A DNA stretch of 64,000 nucleotides from Brevibacillus thermoruber 423 (GTDB lineage Bacteria > Bacillota > Bacilli > Brevibacillales > Brevibacillaceae), in assembly GCF_000454065.1 (NCBI RefSeq), contig NZ_KE695654.1, forward strand, positions 836-64,835, in the 5' to 3' direction. This document shows, piece by piece, positions 53,753 to 63,180 of the stretch. Within the stretch, counting starts at the first letter, position 1, and every line of letters starts with the position of its first letter. The notes under the pieces are model-generated. The model saw only the letters and a list, made by a program, of their open reading frames with translations, ran no database searches and was not told the DNA's origin. Both the position numbers and the translations under genes were made by a program.

Positions 53753-55126
53753 ATGAGCATCCGGAACAAGCTGTTCCTCTCGTTTATCGCCTTGATCGTA
53801 CTCAACCTGCTCCTGTTCAAGTTCGTCTTCGAAGACATCATCGTGGAACAGTTGAAGACGGACCGGCACAACCAGTACCGGTACGAGAAGGAAACGGCGG
53901 AGATGGTCCGGGTCAACCAGTTGTTGAACTCCAGCGTGTTCAAGGATCCGACCGAGCGGCGGGAGCTGGAATCACAGCTTCCGGAAGACCTGATGTACAA
54001 AATGGTGGTCACGGACGCGGACGGCAACCCCATTTACATCAAACCGTCACAGGCCTACAATCTGAAAACGCTGAAAACGCGTCCGGCCGATCAGGAAAAC
54101 AACGATCTGAAGGTGGTCGCCGAATACCACTTTCAGCACGAACCTCCGCGGCAAGGGCAGACGATCATCTACTTCTACACGGACGAATCGGACATTCTCG
54201 CCACCAAAGGCGTATCAATGATGCTGTGGTTCATCTACGGCAGCATCGCGCTGGTCGGCCTCATCCTGCTCACCTTTTTTGTCCGCTGGATCCTGCGGCC
54301 GGTCAGTGAACTGTCCCGCGTGACGCAGGAAATCCGGGAAGGCAAGCGGTACGTCTCGTTTACCTACCGCTCGCACGACGAGTTTGGCCAGTTGTTCGGC
54401 TACTTTTCCGACATGGTGGACGAACTCCGGCTTGCCGAGGACCGGCAGTCCGAACTGATCTCGGCCATCGCCCACGACTTCCGCACGCCGCTGACCACCA
54501 TCAAAGGCTACGCCTCCTACATCGGGTCCGGTCGCGTCACCGATCTCAAGCGGATCCAAAAGCAGATGCGCAAGATCGAGGAAAAGACGGCCGATCTGGA
54601 AAAGCTGCTGGACGAGCTGCAGGATTTCACCCAGCAAAGCACGGAAATCAAGCTGAACATCAGCCGCATCCACGTGAAAAGCTTTGTCAAGGGCGTCATC
54701 GAGGACTACCTGGTGCGCATCAAGGAGGCGGGGCTGTCGTTTCAATGGAAGCTGCGCGTCTCCAACGAGCTGCACATCGAGGCGGACGAGGCCAAGCTGC
54801 GCCGCGTGCTGGAAAACCTGCTGAACAACGCCATCTACTACAACAAGCCAAACGGGTCCATCCTGCTTACCTGCGATCAGCGGGACGGGCACGTGCTCTT
54901 TTCCGTGATCGACAAGGGGGAGGGTATCGCGGCGGAGGACCTGCCCAAGGTGTTCACCAAGTTTTACCGCGCGGACAAATCGCGCAACCGGAACAACGGC
55001 GGCACCGGCCTCGGCTTGACCATCTGCCAGAGCATCGTCCAGCGCCACGGCGGCGTGATCAACGTAAGCAGCGAGCTGGGCGTAGGAAGCTGCTTCTCCT
55101 TTACGATCCCGTTTTTTCAACCATAA
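53753..55126 (+). CDS. Sensor histidine kinase
   Basis: A 457-residue kinase: an N-terminal membrane segment, an outside sensor domain (about 30-155), a second membrane segment, HAMP, a HisKA domain with the phospho-His in SAIAHDFRTPLTT, and HATPase boxes NLLNNAIYYN (N), DKGEGIA (G1) and GGTGLGLTI (G2). The stimulus is unknown. ATG 53753 directly follows the regulator stop, so coupled translation is likely. Confidence 0.93.
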   Translation: MSIRNKLFLSFIALIVLNLLLFKFVFEDIIVEQLKTDRHNQYRYEKETAEMVRVNQLLNSSVFKDPTERRELESQLPEDLMYKMVVTDADGNPIYIKPSQAYNLKTLKTRPADQENNDLKVVAEYHFQHEPPRQGQTIIYFYTDESDILATKGVSMMLWFIYGSIALVGLILLTFFVRWILRPVSELSRVTQEIREGKRYVSFTYRSHDEFGQLFGYFSDMVDELRLAEDRQSELISAIAHDFRTPLTTIKGYASYIGSGRVTDLKRIQKQMRKIEEKTADLEKLLDELQDFTQQSTEIKLNISRIHVKSFVKGVIEDYLVRIKEAGLSFQWKLRVSNELHIEADEAKLRRVLENLLNNAIYYNKPNGSILLTCDQRDGHVLFSVIDKGEGIAAEDLPKVFTKFYRADKSRNRNNGGTGLGLTICQSIVQRHGGVINVSSELGVGSCFSFTIPFFQP

Positions 55127-55280
55127 TTTATTTCAATTTATTGATGGTTAATATTCGCTTTATTTTTTTCTGCTAAAGTACTATTTGTAAGCAAGCGTGT
55201 TGCTTTCCGTGATAAATAACCCCCAGTTCGGTATCTGACACCAAGCGGCCAATGCTTTTGGTGGAAAGATGCCTCTTTTT

Positions 55281-56624
55281 TTATATCCGCGCCTCCAGCC
55301 GCATCATCAACCCGTTTTTCGGACGCAGCGTAACCAGCGGCTCCGGCTCCACCCGCTGTCCCGGTTCGGCCAGCCGCAGGCGGAAGCGCTGAGCGATCGT
55401 GGCCAGCAGCAGCGCCGCCTCCATCAGCGCAAAGTTGTTGCCGATGCAGATGCGCGGCCCGCCGCCAAAGGGGAAGTAGGCGAACGCGGGAATCCGCTTC
55501 AGCAAATCGCCGCTGAACCGTTCCGGGATGAATTGGTCCGGGTTGTCGAAATAGCGGCGGCTGCGGTGCATCACGTACTGGCTCATCATCAGCGTCTCGC
55601 CCGGCTGGTACACGTGCCCCCCGATCTCCACCTCGTCCACCACTTCCCGGTTGATCACCCAGGCCGCGGGATAGAGCCGCAGGGTTTCGCTGATGATCTG
55701 ATTGGTATAGACAAGCCGCGGGACATCCTCTGCCGTCGGCGGCCGTCCGCCCAGCACCTCGTCCAGTTCCGCCCACAGCTTTCGTTCCGCTTCGGGATGG
55801 GTGGCCAGCAGGTACCAGATCCACGACATGGTGTTGGCGGTCGTCTCATGGCCGGCGACAAAGATGGTCATCACCTCGTCGCGCACCTGCTCGTCCGTCA
55901 TGCCCCGCCCGTCCTCCTCGTCACGGGCGGCGAGCAGCATGGCCAACAGGTCGTCCCGTCCTTCCTCCCCACTCCTCCGCCGTTCCTCGATGATCGCGTA
56001 TATGGTTTTGTCCAGCGTCTCCGCCGCCTCCTGAAACTTCCGGTTTTGCGGCGTCGGCACGCCGAGCGGGATGTCGATCATTGCCGAAGCCTTGTTCGAC
56101 ACGTACTGCAGCCCGATTTCGATGGCGCGGCCGATCTTGTCGACGCCCTCCGTCAAGCCTTTGCCGAACATCGTCTCGGTGATGATCGCCAGCGTTACTT
56201 TCATCATGTCTTCGTGCACGTCACGGATGTCGCCGTCTTTCCACCCGGCCATCATGGCGGTCCCCTGGCGGACCATCGCGTCGGCGTAAGCGGCGATCCG
56301 CTCCCGGTGAAAAGCGGGCTGCATCAGCCGGCGCTGCCGCATGTGCTTTTGCCCCTCGCTGGTGAGGATGCCGTCTCCCACCACCGCCCGCGCCACCTGC
56401 AGTCCTTTGGCCTTGCGGAAGTGGGCCTGTTTGGTGACCAGCACTTCCTTAATGTGATCGGGATTGGTCAAGAGATACAGGTGCCGTCTGGGGCCGAAAC
56501 GAAAATGGACGACATCGCCGTGCTGTTCCGCAGCCCTCTGCAAAAAGCCGAGCGGGTCGCGGCGAAAGGCGAGCAAATGGCCGGATATGGGCAGCCCTCG
56601 GGGGGCGGGAATGGTCAGGTTCAT
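55281..56624 (-). CDS. Cytochrome P450
   Basis: A 447-residue heme monooxygenase: I-helix AGHETTANT, ExxR as ETLRLYP, and heme-Cys loop FPFGGGPRICIGNNFA. No fused reductase and no N-terminal membrane anchor, so it needs separate ferredoxin/flavodoxin partners. It resembles class II-type P450s for fatty acids or aromatic compounds, but the substrate is not known. ATG 56624 is chosen for spacing from GAAAGG. It stands alone between the OmpR operon and bioY. Confidence 0.92.
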   Translation of the reverse strand: MNLTIPAPRGLPISGHLLAFRRDPLGFLQRAAEQHGDVVHFRFGPRRHLYLLTNPDHIKEVLVTKQAHFRKAKGLQVARAVVGDGILTSEGQKHMRQRRLMQPAFHRERIAAYADAMVRQGTAMMAGWKDGDIRDVHEDMMKVTLAIITETMFGKGLTEGVDKIGRAIEIGLQYVSNKASAMIDIPLGVPTPQNRKFQEAAETLDKTIYAIIEERRRSGEEGRDDLLAMLLAARDEEDGRGMTDEQVRDEVMTIFVAGHETTANTMSWIWYLLATHPEAERKLWAELDEVLGGRPPTAEDVPRLVYTNQIISETLRLYPAAWVINREVVDEVEIGGHVYQPGETLMMSQYVMHRSRRYFDNPDQFIPERFSGDLLKRIPAFAYFPFGGGPRICIGNNFALMEAALLLATIAQRFRLRLAEPGQRVEPEPLVTLRPKNGLMMRLEARI

Positions 56625-56718
56625 CGCGGTCATCCTTTCGTAGGTCTGGTGTCAGTGCGTCGTCTCTAGTATCCATCCGGCCCGGCTCCTTATACCACGC
56701 GCTCCATTGGGGCAGCGG

Positions 56719-56751
56719 CAAAAAAACAAACCGCCTGAATCATCAGGCGGT
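56719..56751 (-). terminator. bioY terminator
   Basis: On the minus strand ACCGCCTGA..TCAGGCGGTTTGTTTTTTT. Confidence 0.85.
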
Positions 56752-56761
56752 CTCTCTTCTG

Positions 56762-57325
56762 TTACGAAAGGGTCGGCTTGTTCACCTGCACCAGCCCGGT
56801 GGATACCAGCCGTTCGCGCACCTTGATGCCGATCCAGGCCGCCAGCACGGCCTTGACGACTCCCACCAGCAAAAAGGAAACGCCTCCGCTCATGACTGCG
56901 GCGCTCCACGGAATATCCAGCACGTACTTGAGCTGGATCACGCCGCAAACCAGCGTCACAATCATGCCGACGTGATTGGCCACCAGCGCCCAGCCAAAGG
57001 AAAAGCGGGTTTTTTCCAGGATCAGGCCGGTGACGTAGGCGGTCAGAATGAAGCCGAAAATGTACCCGCCGGATTTGCCGACCAGCACCTGGAGCCCTCC
57101 GTTCGCTCCCGCAAAAACCGGCAGGCCGACTGCGCCCAGAAGCACGTAAATGATCATCGCCAGCGTGCCGTACCGGCTTCCCAGAATGGTGGCGGCCAAT
57201 CCGACCGCCAGCGTCTGTCCGGTAATCGGAATCAGCGGCAGGGGAATCGTGATTTGCGAAAAGACGGCCGTCACGGCGGCAAAAACAGCGGATAAGAGCA
57301 GCCACTTCAATCGTTCGTTTCTCAT
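56762..57325 (-). CDS. bioY: Biotin transporter BioY (ECF S component)
   Basis: A 187-residue membrane protein with six segments and the BioY signature blocks (QITIPLPLIPITGQTLAVGLAATILGSRYGT is the family core, GKSGGYIFGF another). It takes up biotin with or without an EcfAT module. A BirA operator lies in its promoter, which confirms the substrate. Confidence 0.95.
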   Translation of the reverse strand: MRNERLKWLLLSAVFAAVTAVFSQITIPLPLIPITGQTLAVGLAATILGSRYGTLAMIIYVLLGAVGLPVFAGANGGLQVLVGKSGGYIFGFILTAYVTGLILEKTRFSFGWALVANHVGMIVTLVCGVIQLKYVLDIPWSAAVMSGGVSFLLVGVVKAVLAAWIGIKVRERLVSTGLVQVNKPTLS

Positions 57326-57341
57326 GTTGACCTCCCGTTTT

Positions 57342-57370
57342 TGTCAACCAAATGATAAAATATGTTAACA
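57342..57370. promoter_or_regulatory. BirA operator upstream of bioY
   Basis: TGTCAAC (57342-57348), 15 bases, GTTAACA (57364-57370): two inverted half-sites with the 15-base spacing of the Gram-positive BirA box. Biotinylated BirA would repress bioY when biotin is plentiful. Confidence 0.85.
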
Positions 57371-57505
57371 CATTTAATCATAATGCCTGGCAGAACAAAT
57401 GTAAATTGCAAAAACGGGAGGCGCGCAGGCACGTCTGCCAAGCGGCACGCCTGCGTCGTCAGGCAGGCGGGTGAAGTCCCTCGCCGGAACACCGGATTGT
57501 TCCGG

Positions 57506-58063
57506 CTATGCGCGGCTGTCACAGTACGCCTGGAGGTGAACCAGCGAATCGACGGTGTGATCGATCAGGCGCCGCAAGTCCTCAATATTGCCCTCGTCGA
57601 TCTTGCGGTGAAAATCGAGCGTGATCTGATTGGCAAAGCGCTGCGGCGGCCACTCCTGCCGATGCTCGTCCAAGCGCGCCTTGACCGTCTGCGTGATGTG
57701 CGGCCGGTGTCCCCACATCTCGTTGAGAATCGCGGTGATCGCTTCCGTCTCCCGCGGCACGTCGCTGATCTCCAGGAAAAAATGGATGCAGATCGTGCAG
57801 CCCACATGCTCTGTCAGCGGCTTCTCCAGTTGTTCCGCCGCGATGTCGGCCAGCGAAGTGCGCAGTTGGATCTGCGCCGTCACCGCCGTGTCGCTGTCCG
57901 CTTTTTCCGCCAGGCGGAATTCGATCTGAAACAGCCGGTCAAACGTAGCCAGGTCCATCACGTCAGAGCGGCCTGTGATGGTGATGGCCCCTTCGAAATC
58001 GCGGTCGTACACCGCTCCTTCCAGCACGACCCGGATATTGTCGAACACCAGCGGATGAAACAC
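57506..58063 (-). CDS. Conserved protein of unknown function
   Basis: About 185 residues with no membrane segments; starts MFHPLVFDNIRVVLEGAVYD and has several His and Cys residues (GCTICIHFF). The N-terminal half is beta-rich, the C-terminal half (QTVKARLDEHRQEWPPQRFANQ, then RLIDHTVDSLVHLQAY) is helical. I recognise no family. GTG 58063 is six bases after GGGGGA. Divergent from the M29 peptidase gene. Confidence 0.65.
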   Translation of the reverse strand: MFHPLVFDNIRVVLEGAVYDRDFEGAITITGRSDVMDLATFDRLFQIEFRLAEKADSDTAVTAQIQLRTSLADIAAEQLEKPLTEHVGCTICIHFFLEISDVPRETEAITAILNEMWGHRPHITQTVKARLDEHRQEWPPQRFANQITLDFHRKIDEGNIEDLRRLIDHTVDSLVHLQAYCDSRA

Positions 58064-58254
58064 CTCCGCTCCCCCTTTCCGTCCGAATGGCACACGCTAC
58101 TAGGATGCCCGTATTTTTTCCGTTTGGCAAGAACCGCTTTGGCTCAAGAAACCACACGCCAGCCATAATTTGGTATATAATGATTGGCAACATCCTGCAT
58201 TCGGACTGCCTGTCTGCCAAACGATCGCGACATATCCAAACGAGGAGGTTTTCC

Positions 58255-59487
58255 ATGACCGCTGCTGACCACATGCTTGACCGCTACGCCGCCTTGGCTG
58301 TGAAAATCGGCGTCAATGTCCAGCCGGGGCAAACCCTGGTCGTCAACGCCCCCCTCTCCACGGCCGAACTGGTCCGCAAAATTGCCAAAACGGCTTACCA
58401 GGCCGGAGCCAAACACGTACATACCGACTGGACGGACGATGAACTGACCCGGATCCGATACGATCTCGCCCCGGATGAAGCGTTCACGGAATTCCCGATG
58501 TGGAGAGCGAAAGCGTACGAGGAGATGGCCGAGAACGGGGCCGCGTTTCTTTTTATAACCGCGACCAACCCCGATCTGCTCAAAGGGGTGAACCCGGAGC
58601 GGATCGCCGCCGCCAACAAAGCGGCGGGAACAGCCATGTACACGTTTCGCAGCTACACGATGAACAATCGCGTTAGCTGGTCGGTGATCGCCGCTCCCTC
58701 TCCCGCATGGGCAGCCAAGGTCTTCCCGAACCTGCCCGAGGGTGAACAGTTGAACGCCCTGTGGGACGCCATCTTCCGCGCCACCCGGATCGACGCGGAC
58801 GACCCGGTGACGGCCTGGCGGAACCATCAAGCCGCACTGAACGAAAAGGTGACCTACCTGAACGGCAAGCAGTACCGCTGCCTGCACTTCAAAGCGCCCG
58901 GCACCGACCTGTCCGTTCAACTGCCGCCCGGCCACCGATGGCTGGGAGGGGGCAGCGTGAACGCAAACGGCACGCCGTTCATGGCCAACATCCCGACGGA
59001 AGAAGTCTTCACGGCTCCGCTGAAAGAAGGGGTGAACGGCGTCGTCCGCAGCACGAAGCCGTTGAACCACAACGGCAATCTGATCGAGAACTTTACGCTC
59101 CGCTTCGAGCGGGGACGCATCGTGGAGGTGACGGCGGAGACGGGCTTCGAGGTATTGCAAAAGGTGATCGAAACGGACGAGGGCGCCCGATACCTGGGGG
59201 AAGTGGCCTTGGTTCCGCACCGGTCGCCCATCTCCCAGTCCAACCTGATTTTCTACAACACGCTGTTTGACGAAAATGCCTCCAACCATTTGGCGATCGG
59301 GAACGCCTATCCCGTCTGCCTGGAGGACGGGGCGAACCTCTCCCGCGAGGAGTTGGAGCAGCGCGGTCTCAACACCAGCCTCATGCACGTCGATTTCATG
59401 ATCGGCTCGGCGGAGATGGACATCGACGGAGAACTGGCCGACGGCACGCGAGAACCCGTCTTCCGCGGCGGAAACTGGGCGTTCTGA
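58255..59487 (+). CDS. M29 family aminopeptidase (AmpS/aminopeptidase T type)
   Basis: A 410-residue dinuclear metalloaminopeptidase. C-terminal metal positions are visible: Glu in NIPTEEVF, Glu/His in LGEVALVPHRSPIS, Tyr and Asp in FYNTLFDENASNH, and His/Asp in HVDFMIGS. It releases N-terminal residues from peptides in the cytoplasm. ATG 58255 follows GAGGAGG. A TATAAT at 58175-58180 may be its -10 box. Confidence 0.92.
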   Translation: MTAADHMLDRYAALAVKIGVNVQPGQTLVVNAPLSTAELVRKIAKTAYQAGAKHVHTDWTDDELTRIRYDLAPDEAFTEFPMWRAKAYEEMAENGAAFLFITATNPDLLKGVNPERIAAANKAAGTAMYTFRSYTMNNRVSWSVIAAPSPAWAAKVFPNLPEGEQLNALWDAIFRATRIDADDPVTAWRNHQAALNEKVTYLNGKQYRCLHFKAPGTDLSVQLPPGHRWLGGGSVNANGTPFMANIPTEEVFTAPLKEGVNGVVRSTKPLNHNGNLIENFTLRFERGRIVEVTAETGFEVLQKVIETDEGARYLGEVALVPHRSPISQSNLIFYNTLFDENASNHLAIGNAYPVCLEDGANLSREELEQRGLNTSLMHVDFMIGSAEMDIDGELADGTREPVFRGGNWAF

Positions 59488-59530
59488 TATGCTTCCTGCG
59501 GCCTGGCCGACGCCGGGCCGGGAGCAGGCA

Positions 59531-59615
59531 CAAAAAAAGGCCACCCGGCTGCGGCTGACTCCCCTGCGGTTCTCCGCTTGCGCGGAACCGAAACAGAGAG
59601 CGGCGGCCGCGGGTG
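59531..59615 (-). terminator. yhfH terminator, long hairpin
   Basis: On the minus strand GGCCACCCGCGGC pairs across about 50 bases with GCAGCCGGGTGGCC, followed by seven T. A second stem (GGTTCCGCGC..GCGGAGAACC) lies inside. Confidence 0.7.
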
Positions 59616-59644
59616 GCCCTCCTCTCCAAACGCATGGATGCTGC

Positions 59645-59806
59645 TTACCGCTTGCTGTAATAGTACAGGTAGGCATCCTTCGATGCTTTTTCCTGGCAGT
59701 CGAAGCACTCTGTCATGTAGGATTCGGCCTGCTCCGTCATCGCTTGGCCGCACGCGGCGCAGCATTTGGCTTCCAGGTTGCGGAAAAAGGTGGCGACTGG
59801 CGTCAT
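59645..59806 (-). CDS. yhfH: Small zinc-ribbon protein YhfH
   Basis: A 53-residue protein with two Cys pairs (CCAACGQAM and CFDCQE), the layout of the YhfH zinc-ribbon family of unknown function. ATG 59806 follows GGGAGG with eight-base spacing. Its promoter region has an extended -10 (TGTTATAAT on the minus strand, -10 at 59844-59849) behind two direct repeats GTTGTTTTATAAAACG and GTTGTTATAAAACATT at 59856-59888. Confidence 0.82.
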   Translation of the reverse strand: MTPVATFFRNLEAKCCAACGQAMTEQAESYMTECFDCQEKASKDAYLYYYSKR

Positions 59807-60008
59807 GATCATAACCTCCCGACGTGTTCGTTGAGGTTATTGTATTATAACAGGAGTTGTTTTATAAAACGTTGTTATAAAACATTGTGGCGCATTTTCG
59901 CTCGCTGGCTTCTGTTTTCTGTCCGTTTCTCCCGTTTTCTCTGTATTAATACTTTTTCGATTTTTCCGCTCTGTTTTACAACACCGCAGTGTCCCCGGCG
60001 CGGGTTGA

Positions 60009-61256
60009 TCAGATCAGCAGGTGGAACAGCGTCGGGTCCTTGGTCACCTCCACGTAGCGGATGCCGTGCTTCTTCATCCGGTCCACCAGCGGCTGATAGT
60101 CCTCCCTGCACTTCAGCTCGATCCCGACGAGCGCCGGCCCGTTGTCCTTGTTGTTCTTTTTCGTGTACTCGAAACGGGCGATGTCGTCGTGCGGCCCCAG
60201 CACTTTGTCGATAAACTCGCGCAGCGCTCCGGCCCGCTGCGGAAAATTGATGATGAAGTAATGCTTCAAGCCTTCATACAGCAGGGAACGCTCCTTGATT
60301 TCCTGCATCCGGTCGATGTCGTTGTTGCCCCCGCTGATGATGCAGACGACGTTTTTCCCCGCAATCTGCTCGCGGCAGGCGTCAAGCGCGGCAATCGGCA
60401 GGGCCCCGGCCGGTTCGACGACGATGGCGTTCTCGTTGTACAGCTCCAAAATCGTGGTGCACACCTTTCCTTCCGGCACCAGTACGATGTCGTCCACGAC
60501 CTCTTTGCAGATTTCGCGGGTGAGCTGCCCCACCTGTTTGACCGCCGCCCCGTCCACGAACTTGTCGATCTCCTCCAGCGTCACGACGTCCCCCCGAGCC
60601 AGCGCCTCTGTCATCGAGGGAGCGCCGGCCGGTTCCACCCCGATGATGCGGGTGGACGGGCTGACTCCTTTCACGTACGTGCCGACGCCCGCAGCCAGGC
60701 CCCCGCCGCCGATGCTCACAAACAGGTAATCGACCGGCTCCTCCACGTCGTTCATGATTTCCGCGCCGACCGTGCCCTGTCCGGCAATCACGAGCGGATC
60801 GTCAAACGGATGGACGAACGTCATGTTTTTCTCCAGGCAGTAGGCCATCGCCTCCGCAAACGAGTCGTCAAACGTGTCGCCGACCAGCACCACGTCGACG
60901 TATTCGCCTCCGAACAGCTTGACCTGCGACACTTTCTGCCGCGGCGTCGTGGCGGGCATGAAAATCCGGCCGCGGATCTGCAGCAGCCGGCAGGAGTAGG
61001 CCACGCCCTGCGCGTGGTTCCCGGCGCTGGCGCAGACCACCCCTCTTTGCCGCTCCTCGGCGGAGAGGTGGCGGATCAGGTTGTAGGCGCCGCGGATTTT
61101 GAACGAGCGCACCACCTGCAAATCTTCCCGTTTCAAGTAGACGTTGCAGCCATACCGCTCGGACAGGAGCTTGTTTCGCTGCAGCGGCGTCTTTTCGATC
61201 ACGTCTTTGAGCACGTGGTTGGCGACGATGATGTCTTCCATGTTGACAGCAGGCAT
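60009..61256 (-). CDS. ilvA: Threonine ammonia-lyase (threonine deaminase)
   Basis: The PLP enzyme forms 2-oxobutyrate from threonine, the first step of isoleucine synthesis. About 415 residues: PLP lysine in RSFKIRGAYN, GGGGL phosphate loop (SIGGGGLAAG), and a single C-terminal ACT-like domain (FPQRAGALREFIDK), as in B. subtilis IlvA. ATG 61256 follows GGGGAGGAG. An isoleucine T-box controls it, consistent with the pathway. Confidence 0.95.
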   Translation of the reverse strand: MPAVNMEDIIVANHVLKDVIEKTPLQRNKLLSERYGCNVYLKREDLQVVRSFKIRGAYNLIRHLSAEERQRGVVCASAGNHAQGVAYSCRLLQIRGRIFMPATTPRQKVSQVKLFGGEYVDVVLVGDTFDDSFAEAMAYCLEKNMTFVHPFDDPLVIAGQGTVGAEIMNDVEEPVDYLFVSIGGGGLAAGVGTYVKGVSPSTRIIGVEPAGAPSMTEALARGDVVTLEEIDKFVDGAAVKQVGQLTREICKEVVDDIVLVPEGKVCTTILELYNENAIVVEPAGALPIAALDACREQIAGKNVVCIISGGNNDIDRMQEIKERSLLYEGLKHYFIINFPQRAGALREFIDKVLGPHDDIARFEYTKKNNKDNGPALVGIELKCREDYQPLVDRMKKHGIRYVEVTKDPTLFHLLI

Positions 61257-61303
61257 GTCTTCTGCTCCTCCCCTGATGATGATGTCGAATGCGCGGAAAA
61301 ATG

Positions 61304-61633
61304 CAAAAAGCCCCCGCCTCCGGCCTTCGGCGCATCGCGCGCACGGCTGGCTGAGGCGAGGGCATCGCGGTACCACTCAGCTTCTCTGCTTTCCTCGCGA
61401 AAAACAGACTCGGCGAGTTCCCCCGAGGAGAACTCCCGCCCGGTAACGGGGGCGTGACCGTTGCCCTGTACTCAAATCGGCGGACCCGCTCTTTCCAAGG
61501 CACAGCTCCAAGGTGATCTTCAAAACAGGCCAGCGGCTGTCCTTTCAGCACGAGGGACAGCTCTCTGTGCGCCGCTTCTGTTTTTACTCGTCCTTTTCCA
61601 CGCTGTTCAACCAATAAGAACTATTTAAATTAG
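61304..61633 (-). promoter_or_regulatory. T-box leader for ilvA (isoleucine specifier)
   Basis: Minus-strand leader with the T-box core AGTGGTACCGCG (61363-61374), an AG-box (CAGAGAGCTGTCC), and a specifier loop GAAGATCACCTTGGAGC with ATC (61515-61517), an isoleucine codon. The terminator GCCCTCGCCTC..GAGGCGGGGGC plus TTTTT is at 61304-61364. Uncharged tRNA-Ile should allow ilvA expression. Confidence 0.93.
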
Positions 61634-61639
61634 TAAGAA

Positions 61640-61668
61640 ATTATAGTGATTTTGGCATGCCTTGTCAA
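61640..61668 (-). promoter_or_regulatory. ilvA T-box promoter
   Basis: On the minus strand consensus TTGACA (61663-61668), 17-base spacer, consensus TATAAT (61640-61645). Confidence 0.92.
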
Positions 61669-61742
61669 TGCTCGGGGCGGTTTGTTCAGCCAAACGAATC
61701 AGGGGAGAGTTGGCGGCTCCACTGCCTCGAACATCCGGTCCG

Positions 61743-62045
61743 CTACGGCCGGGGGTTTATCCAAAGAGCCAGGAATAGCGAGGTGAGCAGAAACAGCCCG
61801 ATAAACAGATGCAGTCCCACACCCCACCAAGCCCACTTTCGATGACGCTGCTTGATGATTCCGCCAATCGCTCCCAGGCCCACCCCCGGAATCGTCCCGT
61901 TCCCGATGGTTTCTACCAGGGAAAATGACAGGTCAAACCAGATGAGCAGGTTGAGCGCGGCCAGAAGTACGACCGCCAGTCCAAACGAAGCGATTCCCAA
62001 CCAGGAAGCCGCTTCCCGCCACATCTCCGATCGAGTCGTCCGCAT
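61743..62045 (-). CDS. Small membrane protein at the YhdK position
   Basis: A 100-residue protein with three membrane segments and a short basic loop (KQRHRKW). It is the third gene of a sigM-like operon, where B. subtilis has yhdK, a small membrane protein that helps YhdL restrain sigma-M. Sequence identity to YhdK is not evident, so the role is inferred from position. ATG 62045 follows AAGGAGGG. Confidence 0.65.
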   Translation of the reverse strand: MRTTRSEMWREAASWLGIASFGLAVVLLAALNLLIWFDLSFSLVETIGNGTIPGVGLGAIGGIIKQRHRKWAWWGVGLHLFIGLFLLTSLFLALWINPRP

Positions 62046-62058
62046 GTGATTCCCTCCT

Positions 62059-63180
62059 TTAGCGCCAATTCCACAGCGCGGTCTCACCGATGAGCAAGCC
62101 GCGGACGCGCCCCGTCTGCCGCAGTTTCAGGATTTCCTTGGACGGGCCCGTCACCACCGCCCCGTACACCTGTATCCCGTGCCGGCGAATGTAATCCAGG
62201 CGCTCCTGCAGGTTGAGCACCTTGGAGCGGCTGGCAGCGACAGCCACATCTTCCCGCTCGGCCAAAAACGCCAGTTCGTGCAGAAACTGCTCCCGATTGT
62301 TCTTCTCGGGCGAAAACGGGGAATCGGGGTGTTCGTCCGGCTTCGCCGGGTAGCCGATCGGGGGAACGTGCACGCCGTCCCTGTTTTGAAACGTCTTTTC
62401 CATTCCCGTGTCGACAGCGTACCAGAGCAGTTCCAGGTCAAACGGTGCCAGCGTTTCCGCAATCTGCTCCGGGGTGTACAGGCGGTCGAACGACAGGTAC
62501 GCTTCCGCCACCGTTCCGTCCGGCAGGCGGGACAATTGGTCCCACCCCCGCGCGAATTCGCCGATTCGTGCCGAGCTGAGGAAGTCGTCCGGTCCCTGCT
62601 TCTCAGGATGCAGGAAGGGAATGTTGTCCGGCATGGGAATCGTCGGCAGAGGCTCCGTCCGCATCTCCCGCTGATGCTTCTCCGGGCGGGAAAACACAAA
62701 CGACGTCACCTGCTCCCCCGCGTACACCTGTTTCCCCCCCACCTGTTTGACCAGCTTCATGCGGGTGCTCATCGTAAAAAACGGAGAAACGTCCAGTTCC
62801 GCTTCCCTCGCGTCCACCTTCAGATTCGGCTCGGTTATCTCGATCGACGCCATGACCGCGTGCCTGAGCTCGGCCGCCCGATTGCCGAACGCGTAATACG
62901 ACAGCGTGGCCAACGAGGCGATCGGCGTCACCAGGAGCAGCGCGACCAGGGCGACCGATACGGTGGAGATGTGAGCCTTTCGCCTGCTGCTGCGCAAAAT
63001 CCGCTCCTGCCGTTCGCGATCGAGCGAAACGGCTTCCCCTTCCTGTTCCCGCAGCAGGTCGTCGATCACTTCCCTGTAGGCCTCGATCTCCCGCAGTTCC
63101 TGTTCGATCCGCTGCCGTTCCGCTTCGTCAGCCGTACCGTTTGCATACGCCATGAGCCGCTGTCTAAACTCCTTGTTCAT
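62059..63180 (-). CDS. Transmembrane anti-sigma factor (YhdL-like)
   Basis: A 373-residue protein: a cytosolic N-terminal part (residues 1-70) rich in Arg/Glu that should bind the sigma factor, one membrane segment (about 72-95), and a large outside domain with the sigma-regulator C-terminal pattern (LPDGTVAEAYLSFDRLY; GIQVYGAVVTGPSKEIL). This matches YhdL, anti-sigma-M. It overlaps the sigma gene by 17 bases. ATG 63180 follows AAAGGGTGG. Confidence 0.88.
   Translation of the reverse strand: MNKEFRQRLMAYANGTADEAERQRIEQELREIEAYREVIDDLLREQEGEAVSLDRERQERILRSSRRKAHISTVSVALVALLLVTPIASLATLSYYAFGNRAAELRHAVMASIEITEPNLKVDAREAELDVSPFFTMSTRMKLVKQVGGKQVYAGEQVTSFVFSRPEKHQREMRTEPLPTIPMPDNIPFLHPEKQGPDDFLSSARIGEFARGWDQLSRLPDGTVAEAYLSFDRLYTPEQIAETLAPFDLELLWYAVDTGMEKTFQNRDGVHVPPIGYPAKPDEHPDSPFSPEKNNREQFLHELAFLAEREDVAVAASRSKVLNLQERLDYIRRHGIQVYGAVVTGPSKEILKLRQTGRVRGLLIGETALWNWR

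Noticed and set aside
55127..55280. AT-rich interval after the sensor kinase as a possible horizontal-transfer junction
   Set aside because: It is only about 150 bases and carries no integrase, repeat or tRNA; ordinary intergenic DNA is sufficient.
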